Below, one piece after another: positions 43,067-52,322 of a stretch of 64,000 nucleotides of DNA. The notes beneath the pieces are model-generated. The model was not told where the DNA came from. It saw only the letters and a list, made by a program, of their open reading frames with translations, and did not search any database. Numbering within the stretch: position 1 is the first letter of the stretch; each line of letters opens with the position of its first letter. This DNA is from Desulfoluna limicola (GTDB taxonomy: Bacteria > Desulfobacterota > Desulfobacteria > Desulfobacterales > Desulfolunaceae): NCBI RefSeq assembly GCF_021654575.1, contig NZ_AP024488.1, forward strand, positions 186,001-250,000. Reading direction: 5' to 3'. The position numbers and the translations under genes were made by a program.

Positions 43067-43594
43067 GTGGGATCTTTTACTTTTGTCACAGGCGGGTGCA
43101 GGAGCGGAAAAAGCTCCCACGCCCAAGAACTCGCAGAATCCCTTGCCTCCGATAACCGGCTTTACGTGGCCACCCTCCAGCCCCTGGACACCGAGATGGA
43201 GAAACGGGTGACCGATCACCAGGCCCAGCGTGACGACTCCTGGTACACCATCGAAGAGCCCATCGACATCGTTCAGGTCATAGAAAAAGAACAGGACAGG
43301 GCAGGCGTCATCCTCGTGGACTGCATCACCCTCTGGGTCACCAACCTGTTTATGACCGAACAGAGCGAAGGGGATATCCTGAAACGCGTGGAAGCCTTCG
43401 CAGACGCCTCCGCAGCATCCAATGTTCCCATCGTCACCGTTTCCAACGAAGTGGGCATGGGCATCGTCCCGGACAACGCCCTCTCACGCCAGTTCCGGGA
43501 TATTCAGGGGGCCGCCAACCAGCGCATCGCCGCTATGGCCCACAAGGTTGTTTTCACTGTTTCCGGCATCCCCATGGTGATGAAGGGGGCTTAA
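43067..43594 (+). CDS. cobU: Adenosylcobinamide kinase / guanylyltransferase
   Basis: A 175-residue bifunctional enzyme that phosphorylates adenosylcobinamide and transfers GMP to it for nucleotide loop assembly. P-loop GGCRSGKSSHAQELAE, then VATLQPLDTEMEKRVTDHQAQR and ILVDCITLWVTNL are family-typical. The GTG start abuts the cbiP stop, so the two genes are coupled. Confidence 0.92.
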   Translation: MGSFTFVTGGCRSGKSSHAQELAESLASDNRLYVATLQPLDTEMEKRVTDHQAQRDDSWYTIEEPIDIVQVIEKEQDRAGVILVDCITLWVTNLFMTEQSEGDILKRVEAFADASAASNVPIVTVSNEVGMGIVPDNALSRQFRDIQGAANQRIAAMAHKVVFTVSGIPMVMKGA

Positions 43595-43610
43595 AAAGGG
43601 CAAAAAGCAT

Positions 43611-43680
43611 GCCTCCGGCGGCGAGGTGAGCCACCTCGAAAGCATATTGCAGCCGCCTTCGGCTCGGGCTTCGCCCGACT
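43611..43680 (-). repeat. Chromosomal hairpin repeat, inverted copy after cobU
   Basis: GCCTCCGGCGG, hairpin CGAGGTGAGCCACCTCG, then a GGCTCGGGCTTCGCCCGA arm. It starts 16 bp after the stop. Confidence 0.7.
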
Positions 43681-43775
43681 TATAGGCTGGAGGTTGTTTT
43701 GATGCCTCGACAAGTATCCCGAAATTTATGGGCAGGCCTTTGAACTGTGCGTTCAAATGGACATAATCGACTGTT

Positions 43776-43843
43776 CACGGGCGTAGCTCGTCAGCGAATG
43801 TGATCGCCCTGAGGAACGAAGGGCGGGAGCATTCGCGAACCTC
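43776..43843 (+). repeat. Chromosomal hairpin repeat, left part before cobS
   Basis: CACGGGCGTAGCTCGTCAGC, GCGAATG/CATTCGC stem around CTGAGGAACGAAGG. The variable hairpin and box are missing. Confidence 0.65.
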
Positions 43844-43874
43844 CAGTTTCTCTCGTCATTAGAAAGGAAATAAG

Positions 43875-44621
43875 ATGAATGTAAAAGAGTTGCTGCTGGA
43901 CTTGAAGTCGGCAATGCAGTTTTCCACCATTCTTCCCGTGGGCACAGGCAATGTGTTTCGCCCGGTGGGGCAGGTGGCGATGTTTCCGGTGGTGGGGTTG
44001 ATCTTGGGCGGGATCCTTGCCTTTACGGATGCTCTTTTGTCCCTTCTCTGGCCACCTCTGGTGGTGGGGATCCTGGACACACTGCTTCTCATGGTGCTTA
44101 CAGGCGGGTTTCACTTGGACGGCCTGGGCGACACAGCAGACGGCCTCTTCAGCCACCGCCCGAAGGAGAGAGTCCTTGAGATCATGAAGGACAGCCGCAG
44201 CGGGGCCATGGGAGTCCTTGCCATGGTTGCCATCATTGCCATGAAATGGGCGGGTCTTGCTGCCATGCCCGATCCGGGTTGGAGTCGGGCTCTTCTCCTC
44301 ATCGCCATCCCATCCCTTGCCCGAGGCAGCCAGATCATCGGCATCGGCCTGTTGCCCTACGGCAGGAAAGAGGGCACCGCCCACGATCTCTTCGGGGACG
44401 TCCCCCTGGCACACCGACTCAGGTTTATGGCAATTCCTGTGCTTCTGGCCCTTCTTACCGGCGGCCGGGGCCTCATCGTTCTTATTATCTATGCGGCCAT
44501 CACCGCTGCACTGCTCCACTGGTACAAGAAGAAGATGGGAGGCATCACAGGGGACATGCTGGGCGCCATGACGGAGATTACCGAAGGGTTTCTCTTTGTG
44601 GCGGCGGCGGTTGCGCTTTGA
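43875..44621 (+). CDS. cobS: Adenosylcobinamide-GDP ribazoletransferase (cobalamin synthase)
   Basis: A 248-residue polytopic inner-membrane enzyme that joins adenosylcobinamide-GDP with alpha-ribazole, the last assembly step. The motifs LGGILAFTDALLSLL, GGFHLDGLGDTADGLFSHRP with the DGxxDTxDG metal-binding core, and MKDSRSGAMGVLAM are intact. AGGAAA precedes the ATG. Confidence 0.93.
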   Translation: MNVKELLLDLKSAMQFSTILPVGTGNVFRPVGQVAMFPVVGLILGGILAFTDALLSLLWPPLVVGILDTLLLMVLTGGFHLDGLGDTADGLFSHRPKERVLEIMKDSRSGAMGVLAMVAIIAMKWAGLAAMPDPGWSRALLLIAIPSLARGSQIIGIGLLPYGRKEGTAHDLFGDVPLAHRLRFMAIPVLLALLTGGRGLIVLIIYAAITAALLHWYKKKMGGITGDMLGAMTEITEGFLFVAAAVAL

Positions 44622-44702
44622 TGATGAGAATCGAACGAGTTCAATGCTCCTCATGAAGAGAGGCTGGTTTTGTTTACCCTCAGAGTTTGATTCGAGTCGA
44701 AT

Positions 44703-44785
44703 GCGAATGCAATTTGGCCCGAGGAACGAGGGGCAAAATGCATTCGCAATTAGCTTTCGAGGTGGCTCACCTCGCCGCCGGAGGC
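44703..44785 (+). repeat. Chromosomal hairpin repeat before cobD
   Basis: GCGAATGCA/TGCATTCGC stem around CCCGAGGAACGAGGGGC, hairpin CGAGGTGGCTCACCTCG, box GCCGCCGGAGGC. Here the next start is 97 bp away and has its own AAGGAG. Confidence 0.75.
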
Positions 44786-44881
44786 ACAGTTTTTACTGTT
44801 TGAATGTAACAGGGTGCGATTACAGGGCATCCGGTGTATACTAAAGAAACATAAGTTCATGAAAAACAAGGAGTTCGGATT

Positions 44882-45958
44882 ATGATTATCGGTCATGGCG
44901 GCAACATATACAAGCTGGCAAAGGATCTGGGGGTAACCCCGGCTGAGATTACCGATATGAGCAGCAACCTGAACCCTCTGGGACCGCCCGAAGGACTGAT
45001 GGAGCATCTGGCGTCAAAGCTCTCCACCATTGTCAGCCTTCCCGAGGTGGATGCCGGGCATATCAAGGGTCTTCTCGCAGGGAAGTACGGAATTTCTCCT
45101 TCCACCATCCTCGCGGGGAATGGGACCACCGAGTTTATCTATGCGATTCCCAGAGCCCTGGGCACCAAGCGTGCCCTTATTGTGGGGCCCACTTACGCCG
45201 ATTACCGGGATGCGTGCGAGATGTACGGAGCTGAGGCGGACTTTCTTGTGAGCCAGAAAGAGAATGCCTTCTGTATGGATCCCAAGGACATTGCAGAGGC
45301 CGCAGATGGCTACGACACCGTCTTTCTCTGCAACCCCAACAATCCCACCGGCACCATGGTGGCCGCCGAAGAGATCAAGGCCATGGCCGAATCCCGTCCC
45401 GATATCCGCTTTGTCATCGATGAGTCCTACCTTCCCTTTGCGTGCGACTCTTACGCGGAAAGCACCGCACGCTATGGCCTTGAAAACGTGGTGGTCTTAA
45501 ATTCCATGAGCAAGGTGTTCCGCATTCCCGGGCTTCGGGTGGGGTTTCTCATTGCATCCGATGCCCTCATCGCAGAGTTCTCCAAATACGTCCTCCCCTG
45601 GAGTGTGAACGCCATGGCACAGGCGGCCGTGGATTTTATCCTCTCTGGTGGTGAGGCCATCGACACCTTTCTGAAGGAGACCCGAGCGTACGTCAAAGAG
45701 GAAAAAGACCGATTTGTTGCGGCGCTGGAGAAGATGCCGGGCATCACGCCCTTTGGCGCGGAAACCTATTTTGTTATCTGCGAACTTGCCGCCCCCAACA
45801 CGGCTGCAGCCCTCTGGACAGCCCTGGCCGAAGAGGCCATCCTCATCCGGGACTGCACCAACTTTATCGGCCTCGAAGGCGAGTTTGTGCGTTTCTCCCT
45901 TAAAGACAAAGAGACCAACACGAGACTGCTCGCCCTTCTGGAAAAGCACTTGAGATAG
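44882..45958 (+). CDS. cobD: L-threonine-O-3-phosphate decarboxylase, CobD type
   Basis: A 358-residue PLP enzyme of the class I aminotransferase fold that makes (R)-1-amino-2-propanol phosphate for the corrin linker. HGGNIYKLAKDLGVTPAEITD and MSSNLNPLGPP are typical of CobD. NPNNPTGTMV, FVIDESYLPFA and the Schiff-base lysine in NSMSKVFRIPGLRVGF are present. HisC-type histidinol-phosphate aminotransferase is the alternative, but the context favours CobD. Confidence 0.88.
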   Translation: MIIGHGGNIYKLAKDLGVTPAEITDMSSNLNPLGPPEGLMEHLASKLSTIVSLPEVDAGHIKGLLAGKYGISPSTILAGNGTTEFIYAIPRALGTKRALIVGPTYADYRDACEMYGAEADFLVSQKENAFCMDPKDIAEAADGYDTVFLCNPNNPTGTMVAAEEIKAMAESRPDIRFVIDESYLPFACDSYAESTARYGLENVVVLNSMSKVFRIPGLRVGFLIASDALIAEFSKYVLPWSVNAMAQAAVDFILSGGEAIDTFLKETRAYVKEEKDRFVAALEKMPGITPFGAETYFVICELAAPNTAAALWTALAEEAILIRDCTNFIGLEGEFVRFSLKDKETNTRLLALLEKHLR

Positions 45959-45975
45959 GGTAAAGGTAAAAACCT

Positions 45976-45999
45976 GCCTCCGGCGGCGAGGTGGGCGAG
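45976..45999 (-). repeat. Chromosomal hairpin repeat fragment after cobD
   Basis: GCCTCCGGCGG followed by CGAGGTGGGCGAG; the rest is lost. Confidence 0.5.
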
Positions 46000-46192
46000 T
46001 TGTTCGGTGGGGGGGCGTGTTCGCGCGATGTGTGAGACCCTGCATCAGGAGCCACAAGGCATAAGCTGTAAGGCAAAGGGGCCCATTTCAGAGTTTTTTT
46101 TACTTCGCTGCCCAGGCAGAGCCTGGGAGCGAGACAAAGAGAGTTCCCAGCATCGTGGGAAGACGAGGGTCAACATCGCCGTTGAAAAACCT

Positions 46193-46287
46193 CACGGGTG
46201 CAGCCCATCGGCAAATGTGATCGACCTGAGGAACGAAGGCCGAGAGCATTTGCGAACCTGGGGCCAGGGGCTATCCCCTGGCTTCCG
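46193..46287 (+). repeat. Chromosomal hairpin repeat overlapping the end of the mscS-type gene
   Basis: CACGGGTGCAGCCCATCGGC, GCAAATG/CATTTGC stem around CCTGAGGAACGAAGG, hairpin CCAGGGGCTATCCCCTGG, decayed box CTTCCGG. The stop codon of the minus-strand gene lies in the hairpin loop. Confidence 0.72.
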
Positions 46288-47389
46288 GTGTTTCCCATGG
46301 CATGGTCTCCACGTAGAGTGACTGGCTTGGGAATGCAAATCCAGCCCCTTCTTCTTCCACGATCTCTTTGATGACACAGACCAGCTCCTCTTTCAATTTC
46401 AGCCACTCTCCCCAGACAGTCGTCCGTGTAAAACAGTAGATCTTCATATCGATGGAGGAGTCTGAGAAGTTGTCGATGCGGACAAAGAGAGGGGCGCTTG
46501 GTGGATTGACGTATCCTTCGTGGTGGGTGATCCACGCCTCGATCTTTTCCCGGATATTTCGGAGCTGATCAACGGTGGTCTTGTATTCAAGGCCCACGAG
46601 CCAGGAGATGCGCCGGAAGGTCATGGAGGTGAAGTTGATGACGGTGTTGTCGGACAACAGGGTGTTGGGGACAAACACCGGGGCTTTATCGAACCGTCGG
46701 ATGCGTGTTGAGCGAAATCCGATCTGCTCCACGGTGCCTTCCACCACGCCGTTGACCTGAACCCAGTCTCCGATTTTAAAGCGTCGTTCGGACAGGATCA
46801 GGATCCCTGAGATGAGGTTTTTGAAGAGATCCTGGGCTCCCAGGGCCACTGCCACGCCGAAGAGCCCGAGGCCGGCGATGATGGGCCCGACGCGGATGCC
46901 CCAGATTTCGAGAATGGTGGCTGCACCGATGAGGGCCAGGGCAGCTCTGGCGGCGTTGAAGAGCCAATCCAGGAGGGAACGGTCAAAGATATCTTCCAGC
47001 CTTTTAAACAGGTGGGAGATGGGCAGGATGATATTGAAGAAGCTCCAGAAGATGGTGAAGACCACGAGGGAGCGGATCAGTTTGTCCATAAGAAGGGCGA
47101 CTGTTCCTTCGACCCCGATGTATTCCCTGGCAAAGAAGAGGCCGAGGACGATGGGCAGGAGGTTCAGGGGCGGTTCAAGGGCAGAGAGAATCTTGTCGTC
47201 GAGTTCGGTTTCCGTCTTGGCAGTGAGGCGTTCCAGTCGGTGAAGGATCACCTTGGAAATGGTTTTACGAAGAACGAGAAAACCTAAGAAAATCGCCGCA
47301 GCCACAAGAACACGTCCGATATCAACACCGAAGAGTCCATTTTTCCAGACATCAAGAACCAGGTCACCGAAGGCTTTCAACTGTTCCAT
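46271..47389 (-). CDS. Small-conductance mechanosensitive channel, MscS type
   Basis: A 372-residue inner-membrane protein with five or so membrane segments in the first 185 residues. The MscS pore helix is around GLGLFGVAVALGAQDLFKNLISG, followed by the beta domain (RRFKIGDWVQVNGVVEGTVEQIGFRSTRIR, shortened here by reading order) and a C-terminal alpha/beta domain. It protects against osmotic downshock. AAGGAG precedes the ATG. It interrupts the cobalamin cluster on the opposite strand. The last residues (after TPEA) are encoded by a hairpin repeat copy. Confidence 0.88.
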   Translation of the reverse strand: MEQLKAFGDLVLDVWKNGLFGVDIGRVLVAAAIFLGFLVLRKTISKVILHRLERLTAKTETELDDKILSALEPPLNLLPIVLGLFFAREYIGVEGTVALLMDKLIRSLVVFTIFWSFFNIILPISHLFKRLEDIFDRSLLDWLFNAARAALALIGAATILEIWGIRVGPIIAGLGLFGVAVALGAQDLFKNLISGILILSERRFKIGDWVQVNGVVEGTVEQIGFRSTRIRRFDKAPVFVPNTLLSDNTVINFTSMTFRRISWLVGLEYKTTVDQLRNIREKIEAWITHHEGYVNPPSAPLFVRIDNFSDSSIDMKIYCFTRTTVWGEWLKLKEELVCVIKEIVEEEGAGFAFPSQSLYVETMPWETPEARG

Positions 47390-47906
47390 GGGGTTGTGGT
47401 CTCCTTCACAGGGGTCACGAGAGGATATGAGTGTTAAAAAGGGTATATCATCGCTTTTTTTTATTGTGACTTCAAGGGCGAAGATGCAGGGGAAAAACCC
47501 ATTCTCCTTCCTTGACTTTGCAGGGGTGTTTCACTAATCAGGAATGATGGATGGTGAGTGCCGCAATTATCAGAAGAAGGCGGGCATGGGGTGCGGGGTG
47601 CACCGAACAGCGCTTTTTGCTGCCATCACCAACTGGTGTATGGCGCTGAAAATCAACCTCAGGCAATGTTGGTGTGCATATTAACCCGGCGGTTAAATGC
47701 GTGACTGTCGAGGAGCCCTATCACCCCGATACGTTTGACACCTCTTTCATCTTCTGTTTCGTGTGTTAAGCTGCCGGGTTAATACTGCGATCCCTGTTGT
47801 GCGGCATTCCAAAGAGGTCGAGCCTTAAGCGGTGTCACCTGTCGATCCGGTACGGTATGTCGAGAAGCCGGGGAAGACGGCACAGATGAGGTTGTTCAAT
47901 AACCCT

Positions 47907-48027
47907 CCGGGCTTTGCCCGCCAGTGAATGGAATGAGCCTGAGAAATGAGGGCCGCGAGCATTAAAGGCCCTAATGCCAATGGGTGGCGAATCCACTATC
48001 GCTTAAAACCTTGACCATCGGAGGCAC
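47907..48027 (+). repeat. Chromosomal hairpin repeat, decayed copy
   Basis: CGGGCTTTGCCCG, GTGAATGG, CTGAGAAATGAGGGCC and a final CATCGGAGGC are recognisable remnants. Confidence 0.45.
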
Positions 48028-48130
48028 CCAAGCGAAAAGATGTCTCTGAAGACCCTGCCGGGAGACAAGCTTTTGAAAAGTGAGGTGAACATCTCTTTAT
48101 ATTTGAATTCGAGAGAGTTTTGATCCAAAG

Positions 48131-48213
48131 GCGGATGTGATTTGACCCGAGGAACGAGGGGCAAAACGCATCCGCAAGCTGCTTTCGAGGTGGCACACCT
48201 CGCCGCCGGAGGC
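48131..48213 (+). repeat. Chromosomal hairpin repeat before cbiB
   Basis: GCGGATGTGA with CGCATCCGC partner, CCGAGGAACGAGGGGC core, hairpin CGAGGTGGCACACCTCG, box GCCGCCGGAGGC. Confidence 0.75.
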
Positions 48214-48268
48214 TAATTTTATAGAAGGCACGATTTTTCATATGACCCCATCTCTATAAGGACGATTC

Positions 48269-49237
48269 ATGTTTCCCATTTCCGAGTGGTATATTTTGCC
48301 CGCAGCCTTTCTTCTGGACCTTCTTCTGGGGGATCCCGCCTTTATTCCACACCCCATTTGCTGGATGGGCAATCTTATCTCGAAGGCTGAGGAGCCGTTT
48401 CGTCGGTTGAAGGTCCCCACGGTGGTTGCAGGGGGGCTTTTTGCCGGGGTCATGGTCTTGGTTGTCTGTGCAATCGCCACAGCCGTGATGGCTCTGGCCT
48501 CGCTTCTCCATGCGGACCTTGCCCGTGTGGTGGAGATCTTGATGATCTGGTTTGCCATCTCTACCCGATCTTTAAAGGAAGCGGCCCTGGCCGTAGCCGA
48601 TGCTCTGCGGCTGGGAGGCCTTGAGGCGGCTCGTCAGAAGGTGGGGATGATCGTGGGACGGGATACGTCTGAGCTGGATGAGCAGGGGGTGCTCAAGGCC
48701 GCAGTGGAGACGGTGGCCGAGAACCTTGTGGATGGTGTTATCTCTCCCCTTTTCTTTGCGGCCATCGGTGGGGCGCCCCTTGCCATGGCGTATAAGATGA
48801 TAAACACTCTGGATTCGATGGTGGGGTACCGAAACGAGAAGTACATCGATTTCGGCAAGGTGTCGGCCCGGGTGGACGACGTGGCCAATTTCATTCCGGC
48901 ACGTCTCTCGGTCTTTTGTGTGGCTGTTGCCAATTATGGGATTTCGCGTCGCTGGAAAGAGATTCTGACAGCTGCGTGGCGGGACGGGCGTAACCATCTC
49001 AGCCCCAACGCCGGTTTTCCTGAAGCCTCCTTTGCCGCAGCCCTTGAAGTGACCATGGGGGGGCCTTCTGTTTATTTCGGAAAAGTGGTGGACAAACCTT
49101 ACATCTGTGAGGAACACAAAGACAACCCATACGTCGCCTTTACGGTGGACAAGGCGTGTCGTCTGATGGTGTGGTCGGCGGCTGTTTCGCTTTTTGGGGC
49201 CATGACCCTTGCTCACCTGATGAATATGGTAGCCTGA
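48269..49237 (+). CDS. cbiB: Adenosylcobinamide-phosphate synthase
   Basis: A 322-residue inner-membrane protein that attaches aminopropanol phosphate to adenosylcobyric acid. The motifs LLLDLLLGDPAFIPHPICWMG (split here at the hydrophobic core), RDTSELDEQGVLKAAVETVAEN, DGVISPLFFAAIGGAPLAMAYK and DDVANFIPARL are typical of CbiB/CobD(Pd). AAGGACG precedes the ATG. It acts together with cobD, encoded 2.3 kb upstream. Confidence 0.93.
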   Translation: MFPISEWYILPAAFLLDLLLGDPAFIPHPICWMGNLISKAEEPFRRLKVPTVVAGGLFAGVMVLVVCAIATAVMALASLLHADLARVVEILMIWFAISTRSLKEAALAVADALRLGGLEAARQKVGMIVGRDTSELDEQGVLKAAVETVAENLVDGVISPLFFAAIGGAPLAMAYKMINTLDSMVGYRNEKYIDFGKVSARVDDVANFIPARLSVFCVAVANYGISRRWKEILTAAWRDGRNHLSPNAGFPEASFAAALEVTMGGPSVYFGKVVDKPYICEEHKDNPYVAFTVDKACRLMVWSAAVSLFGAMTLAHLMNMVA

Positions 49238-49427
49238 CAAAGCCCGGTTGTGTTATAGGATATCCTTTTTGAATCAATGATGTAGCGTGCAGGGCGTCTG
49301 CAGGGGGGATTCCCTTTGCAGGCCGGCTCATGCGTGCTGCTAAGCCGTCAATATATGTCCGGAGTACGGAACATCCCGGGGTGCGCGGGAAGTCACGCAT
49401 CGGAAGTGAACCCAAAGAGATAGAAGC

Positions 49428-50366
49428 ATGAATATCGCATTTGATTTGATGAAGGTAACGGAGGCTGCAGCCATCGAGGCAGCCAAGTGGGTGGGCACCG
49501 GACGTAAAAGAGCCGGAGACGGAGCGGCTGTGGCCGCCATGCGTAAGGCTTTTTCAAACATCGACCTTTCTGGCCGTGTGGTCATCGGCGAGGGGGAGAA
49601 AGACGAAGCCCCCATGCTTTACACCGGTGAAGAGGTGGGCAACGGCCAGGGTCTTGCAGTGGACATCGCCGTGGACCCTGTGGAAGGGACCAACCTCATG
49701 GCCCTGGGGCGCCCCAACGCCATTGCTGTACTCGGTGCGTCACCTCGTGGTTCCATGTACGATCCCGGCCCAAGTTATTACATGAACAAGCTGGTGGTGC
49801 CCAAGGCAGCTGCACAGGTGGTGGACATCGACGCCCCTGTGGAAGACAACCTTGATAACACAGCCAAGGCCCTGGGTAAGGCTGTTCGGGACCTGGTGAT
49901 TTTTGTCCTTGATAAGCCGCGCCATGTGGAGCTGATTCGTCGTATTCGTGCCAAAGGGGCCCGGGTCCAGCTTCATACCGACGGCGATGTGGCCGGCTCC
50001 CTGATGGCCGTGACCCCCGGTTCCGGTGTGGACATGATGATGGGCACCGGTGGAACGCCTGAGGGTGTAATATCCGCTTGTGCTGTTGTTGCCCTTGGGG
50101 GCGCCATCTTCGGTCGCCTGGATCCCAAGACCGAAGAAGAACGCAAAGCCGTTATCGAGTACGGCACGGAGATTGATCGGGTCCTCACCACCACTGACCT
50201 TGTGGACAGCGAGAAGGCCTGTTTCGTGGCCACCGGTATTTCCGGCGGAACCTTCCTTGCCGGTGTGGAGAACGATGAGTCTGGGATTATTACCCACTCC
50301 ATGGTTCTTGATGGCGGGGCAGGGCACCTGTGCATGGTTCGCTCCGTTCACACAAATCTCGGTTAA
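49428..50366 (+). CDS. glpX: Class II fructose-1,6-bisphosphatase
   Basis: A 312-residue lithium-sensitive phosphatase for gluconeogenesis. The motifs VIGEGEKDEAPMLYTGEEVG, VDIAVDPVEGTNLMALG and TGGTPEGVISACA carry the metal- and phosphate-binding residues of GlpX. It stands alone in its orientation block, with only a weak AAGAGA before the ATG. Confidence 0.93.
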   Translation: MNIAFDLMKVTEAAAIEAAKWVGTGRKRAGDGAAVAAMRKAFSNIDLSGRVVIGEGEKDEAPMLYTGEEVGNGQGLAVDIAVDPVEGTNLMALGRPNAIAVLGASPRGSMYDPGPSYYMNKLVVPKAAAQVVDIDAPVEDNLDNTAKALGKAVRDLVIFVLDKPRHVELIRRIRAKGARVQLHTDGDVAGSLMAVTPGSGVDMMMGTGGTPEGVISACAVVALGGAIFGRLDPKTEEERKAVIEYGTEIDRVLTTTDLVDSEKACFVATGISGGTFLAGVENDESGIITHSMVLDGGAGHLCMVRSVHTNLG

Positions 50367-50393
50367 TCAAACGTATCCAAATAGCCTCCGGCA

Positions 50394-50411
50394 GTCCTGC
50401 CGGGGGCCATG
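50394..50411 (-). repeat. Chromosomal hairpin repeat fragment after glpX
   Basis: GCCTCCGGCAGTCCTGCCGG, a short fragment of the family with its own small hairpin. Confidence 0.4.
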
Positions 50412-50521
50412 CTTTTCGCCTGTCTTTGAGCTGGGTCTGACAAACAGATCTTGGTCTTGTCCCCCGACCCGCGGCACGCCCCTGTTCTACTTTACAAACG
50501 CTTCATCGATTGGAGGCTCCT

Positions 50522-52015
50522 ATGATCATACTGAAAAGTGCCGATCTGTCCCGACGACGATTTACCAACATCGTGGTACCGGTCTGTGAAAAGAAATCCG
50601 TAACCTCTGAGGCCAAGCTGGTGGCCCTGGTGGATGATGCGCTCTCCCTTCCCGAGTTTGAGGGCAAGAAAGATGACGCTCTTGTTCGTTACTCCACCGG
50701 TGGCATCAAAGCGGAACGCCTTATCTTCTTAGGGCTTGGCAAGGCCAAGCAGGTGGAAGAAGAGGATCTGCGCAAGATGGCCGCCAAGGGCGTGCGACGC
50801 GCCCTGGAGCTGGGCCAGCCCAAGGTCGCCATTGTAATGCCTGATATCGAGACCCTTAAGATTGACCGGGATCGTCAGGTTACCGCGGTCATCGAAGGGG
50901 CCCTGATGGCCAACCATCTTTATCACCGATACCGTGGGAAGAAGGAGCGCAAGGTAAAGCCATTGTCGGCCATTGAGGTGCTTATTGCCCGTAATGAGGT
51001 GAATCGGCTTCGCTTGGTGGCGGAAAAGGCCGCAGCGGTGGTTTCAGGTTCTCTTCTGGCTCGGGATTTTGTCACAACGGCCCCTATGGACAAGGTGCCG
51101 CAGAAATTCGCCGCCATGGTGGAAAAGAGCTTGGAAGAGGTTGGGGTCACCGTTGAGATCAAGGACCACAAGGAGCTGGCCCAGATGAAGTTCGGGGCCA
51201 TGTTGGGTGTGGCCATGGGCAGTGAGAGCCCGGCTCGTCTGGTGGTGGCTGACTACAACCCCGAGGGAGCCACAAAGACCGTGGTGCTTGTGGGCAAGGG
51301 GGTGACCTACGATTCCGGAGGACTTAACCTCAAGCCCGCCGACGGCCTCAAGGACATGAAGAGCGATATGGCCGGGGCAGCCGCTGTTGCAGGGACTCTC
51401 TACAACGTGGGGCAACTCAGGCCCGATGTACGCGTGGTTGGGGTTATGCCCCTGGTGGAAAACATGCCGTCCGGCAAGGCGCTTCGCGTTGGTGACGTGC
51501 TGAAAAGCCACTCCGGCAAAACCATTGAGGTGGGGAACACCGACGCAGAAGGTCGCCTGATTCTTGCCGATGCCCTCTCCTGGGCTGCCAAGACCTACAA
51601 ACCGGACCTCATGATTGACCTGGCTACCCTCACCGGTGCATGCATGGTGGCATTGGGGCAGGATGTGGCAGGGGTTTTTGCCAACGACGACAAGCTGGCC
51701 AAAGCCATCAAATTGTCTTCGGAGAAGGTGCACGAGCGTTGCTGGCCCCTTCCCATGCCCGAAGACTATAAGGCCATGCTGAAGAGTGATATTGCCGATA
51801 TCGCCAATATATCGGGGCAGCGATGGGGAGGCTCCATCACGGCAGCCCTTTTTCTCTCCGAGTTTGTGGGCAAATCCCGATGGGCCCATATCGACATCGC
51901 CGGCCCTGCCTTCACCCGCAAGGACGGCCCCTACACCCGTCCCGGGGGTACCGGCTTCGGTGTTCGGCTTATCTGCGACCTTCTTTTTGATGAAGAGAGC
52001 GCATTGAAGCTTTAA
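50522..52015 (+). CDS. pepA: Leucyl aminopeptidase (M17)
   Basis: A 497-residue cytosolic zinc aminopeptidase. The C-terminal catalytic domain shows VGKGVTYDSGGLNLKPADG with the metal-binding Lys and Asp, DMAGAAAV, and NTDAEGRLILADAL with Asp, Glu and Arg. The N-terminal macro-like domain spans residues 1 to 170. GGAGG lies 7 bases before the ATG at 50522. A strong terminator follows the gene. Confidence 0.93.
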   Translation: MIILKSADLSRRRFTNIVVPVCEKKSVTSEAKLVALVDDALSLPEFEGKKDDALVRYSTGGIKAERLIFLGLGKAKQVEEEDLRKMAAKGVRRALELGQPKVAIVMPDIETLKIDRDRQVTAVIEGALMANHLYHRYRGKKERKVKPLSAIEVLIARNEVNRLRLVAEKAAAVVSGSLLARDFVTTAPMDKVPQKFAAMVEKSLEEVGVTVEIKDHKELAQMKFGAMLGVAMGSESPARLVVADYNPEGATKTVVLVGKGVTYDSGGLNLKPADGLKDMKSDMAGAAAVAGTLYNVGQLRPDVRVVGVMPLVENMPSGKALRVGDVLKSHSGKTIEVGNTDAEGRLILADALSWAAKTYKPDLMIDLATLTGACMVALGQDVAGVFANDDKLAKAIKLSSEKVHERCWPLPMPEDYKAMLKSDIADIANISGQRWGGSITAALFLSEFVGKSRWAHIDIAGPAFTRKDGPYTRPGGTGFGVRLICDLLFDEESALKL

Positions 52016-52048
52016 TTCACCGACCAAGTTATCCATGTAAACATCGAA

Positions 52049-52082
52049 GGCCGAATTTCCATCAGGAAATTCGGCCTTTTTT
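52049..52082 (+). terminator. Intrinsic terminator of pepA
   Basis: GGCCGAATTTCC and GGAAATTCGGCC form a perfect 12-bp stem with an ATCA loop, followed by TTTTTT. Confidence 0.9.
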
Positions 52083-52107
52083 ATGGGGCACAGTTTTAAA
52101 AAACCGT

Positions 52108-52192
52108 GCCTCCGGCGGAGAGGTGAGTCACCTCGAAAGCTGATTGCCGTTGCGCTTTGCCTCTCGTTCCTCGAGTCAAATCACTACGGCAA
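52108..52192 (-). repeat. Chromosomal hairpin repeat, inverted copy after pepA
   Basis: GCCTCCGGCGGAGAGGTGAG, hairpin AGGTGAGTCACCT, GCCGTTGCGC arm, CTCTCGTTCCTCGAG core. Confidence 0.7.
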
Positions 52193-52322
52193 TAATCTCA
52201 ACATTGTGTTTTTTTTTCCAGCAGTCTTGATTTCGTATCAGAGAGTGATGACCCGGCCCGAAAACTTGACCCGCATTTGTGGCACGTGGGGAAAACAGCA
52301 TAAATAATCCCAACAGCATGCC

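Larger units (their letters stand above)
47390..48268. other. Long intergenic region between the mscS-type gene and cbiB
   Basis: No gene or riboswitch is supported. A pair TTAACCCGGCGGTTAA (47682-47697) and GCCGGGTTAA (47773-47782) form partial palindromes. A GAAGCCGGGGAAGACGG string near 47865 recurs before other repeat copies. Two repeats, one decayed (47907-48027) and one full (48131-48213), precede cbiB. Confidence 0.45.

Noticed and set aside
47640..47885. Possible third cobalamin riboswitch before cbiB
   Set aside because: GAAGCCGGGGAAGACGG faintly resembles a B12 box, but GCCGCTGTAA is missing and the same string recurs beside other repeat copies unrelated to cobalamin genes.
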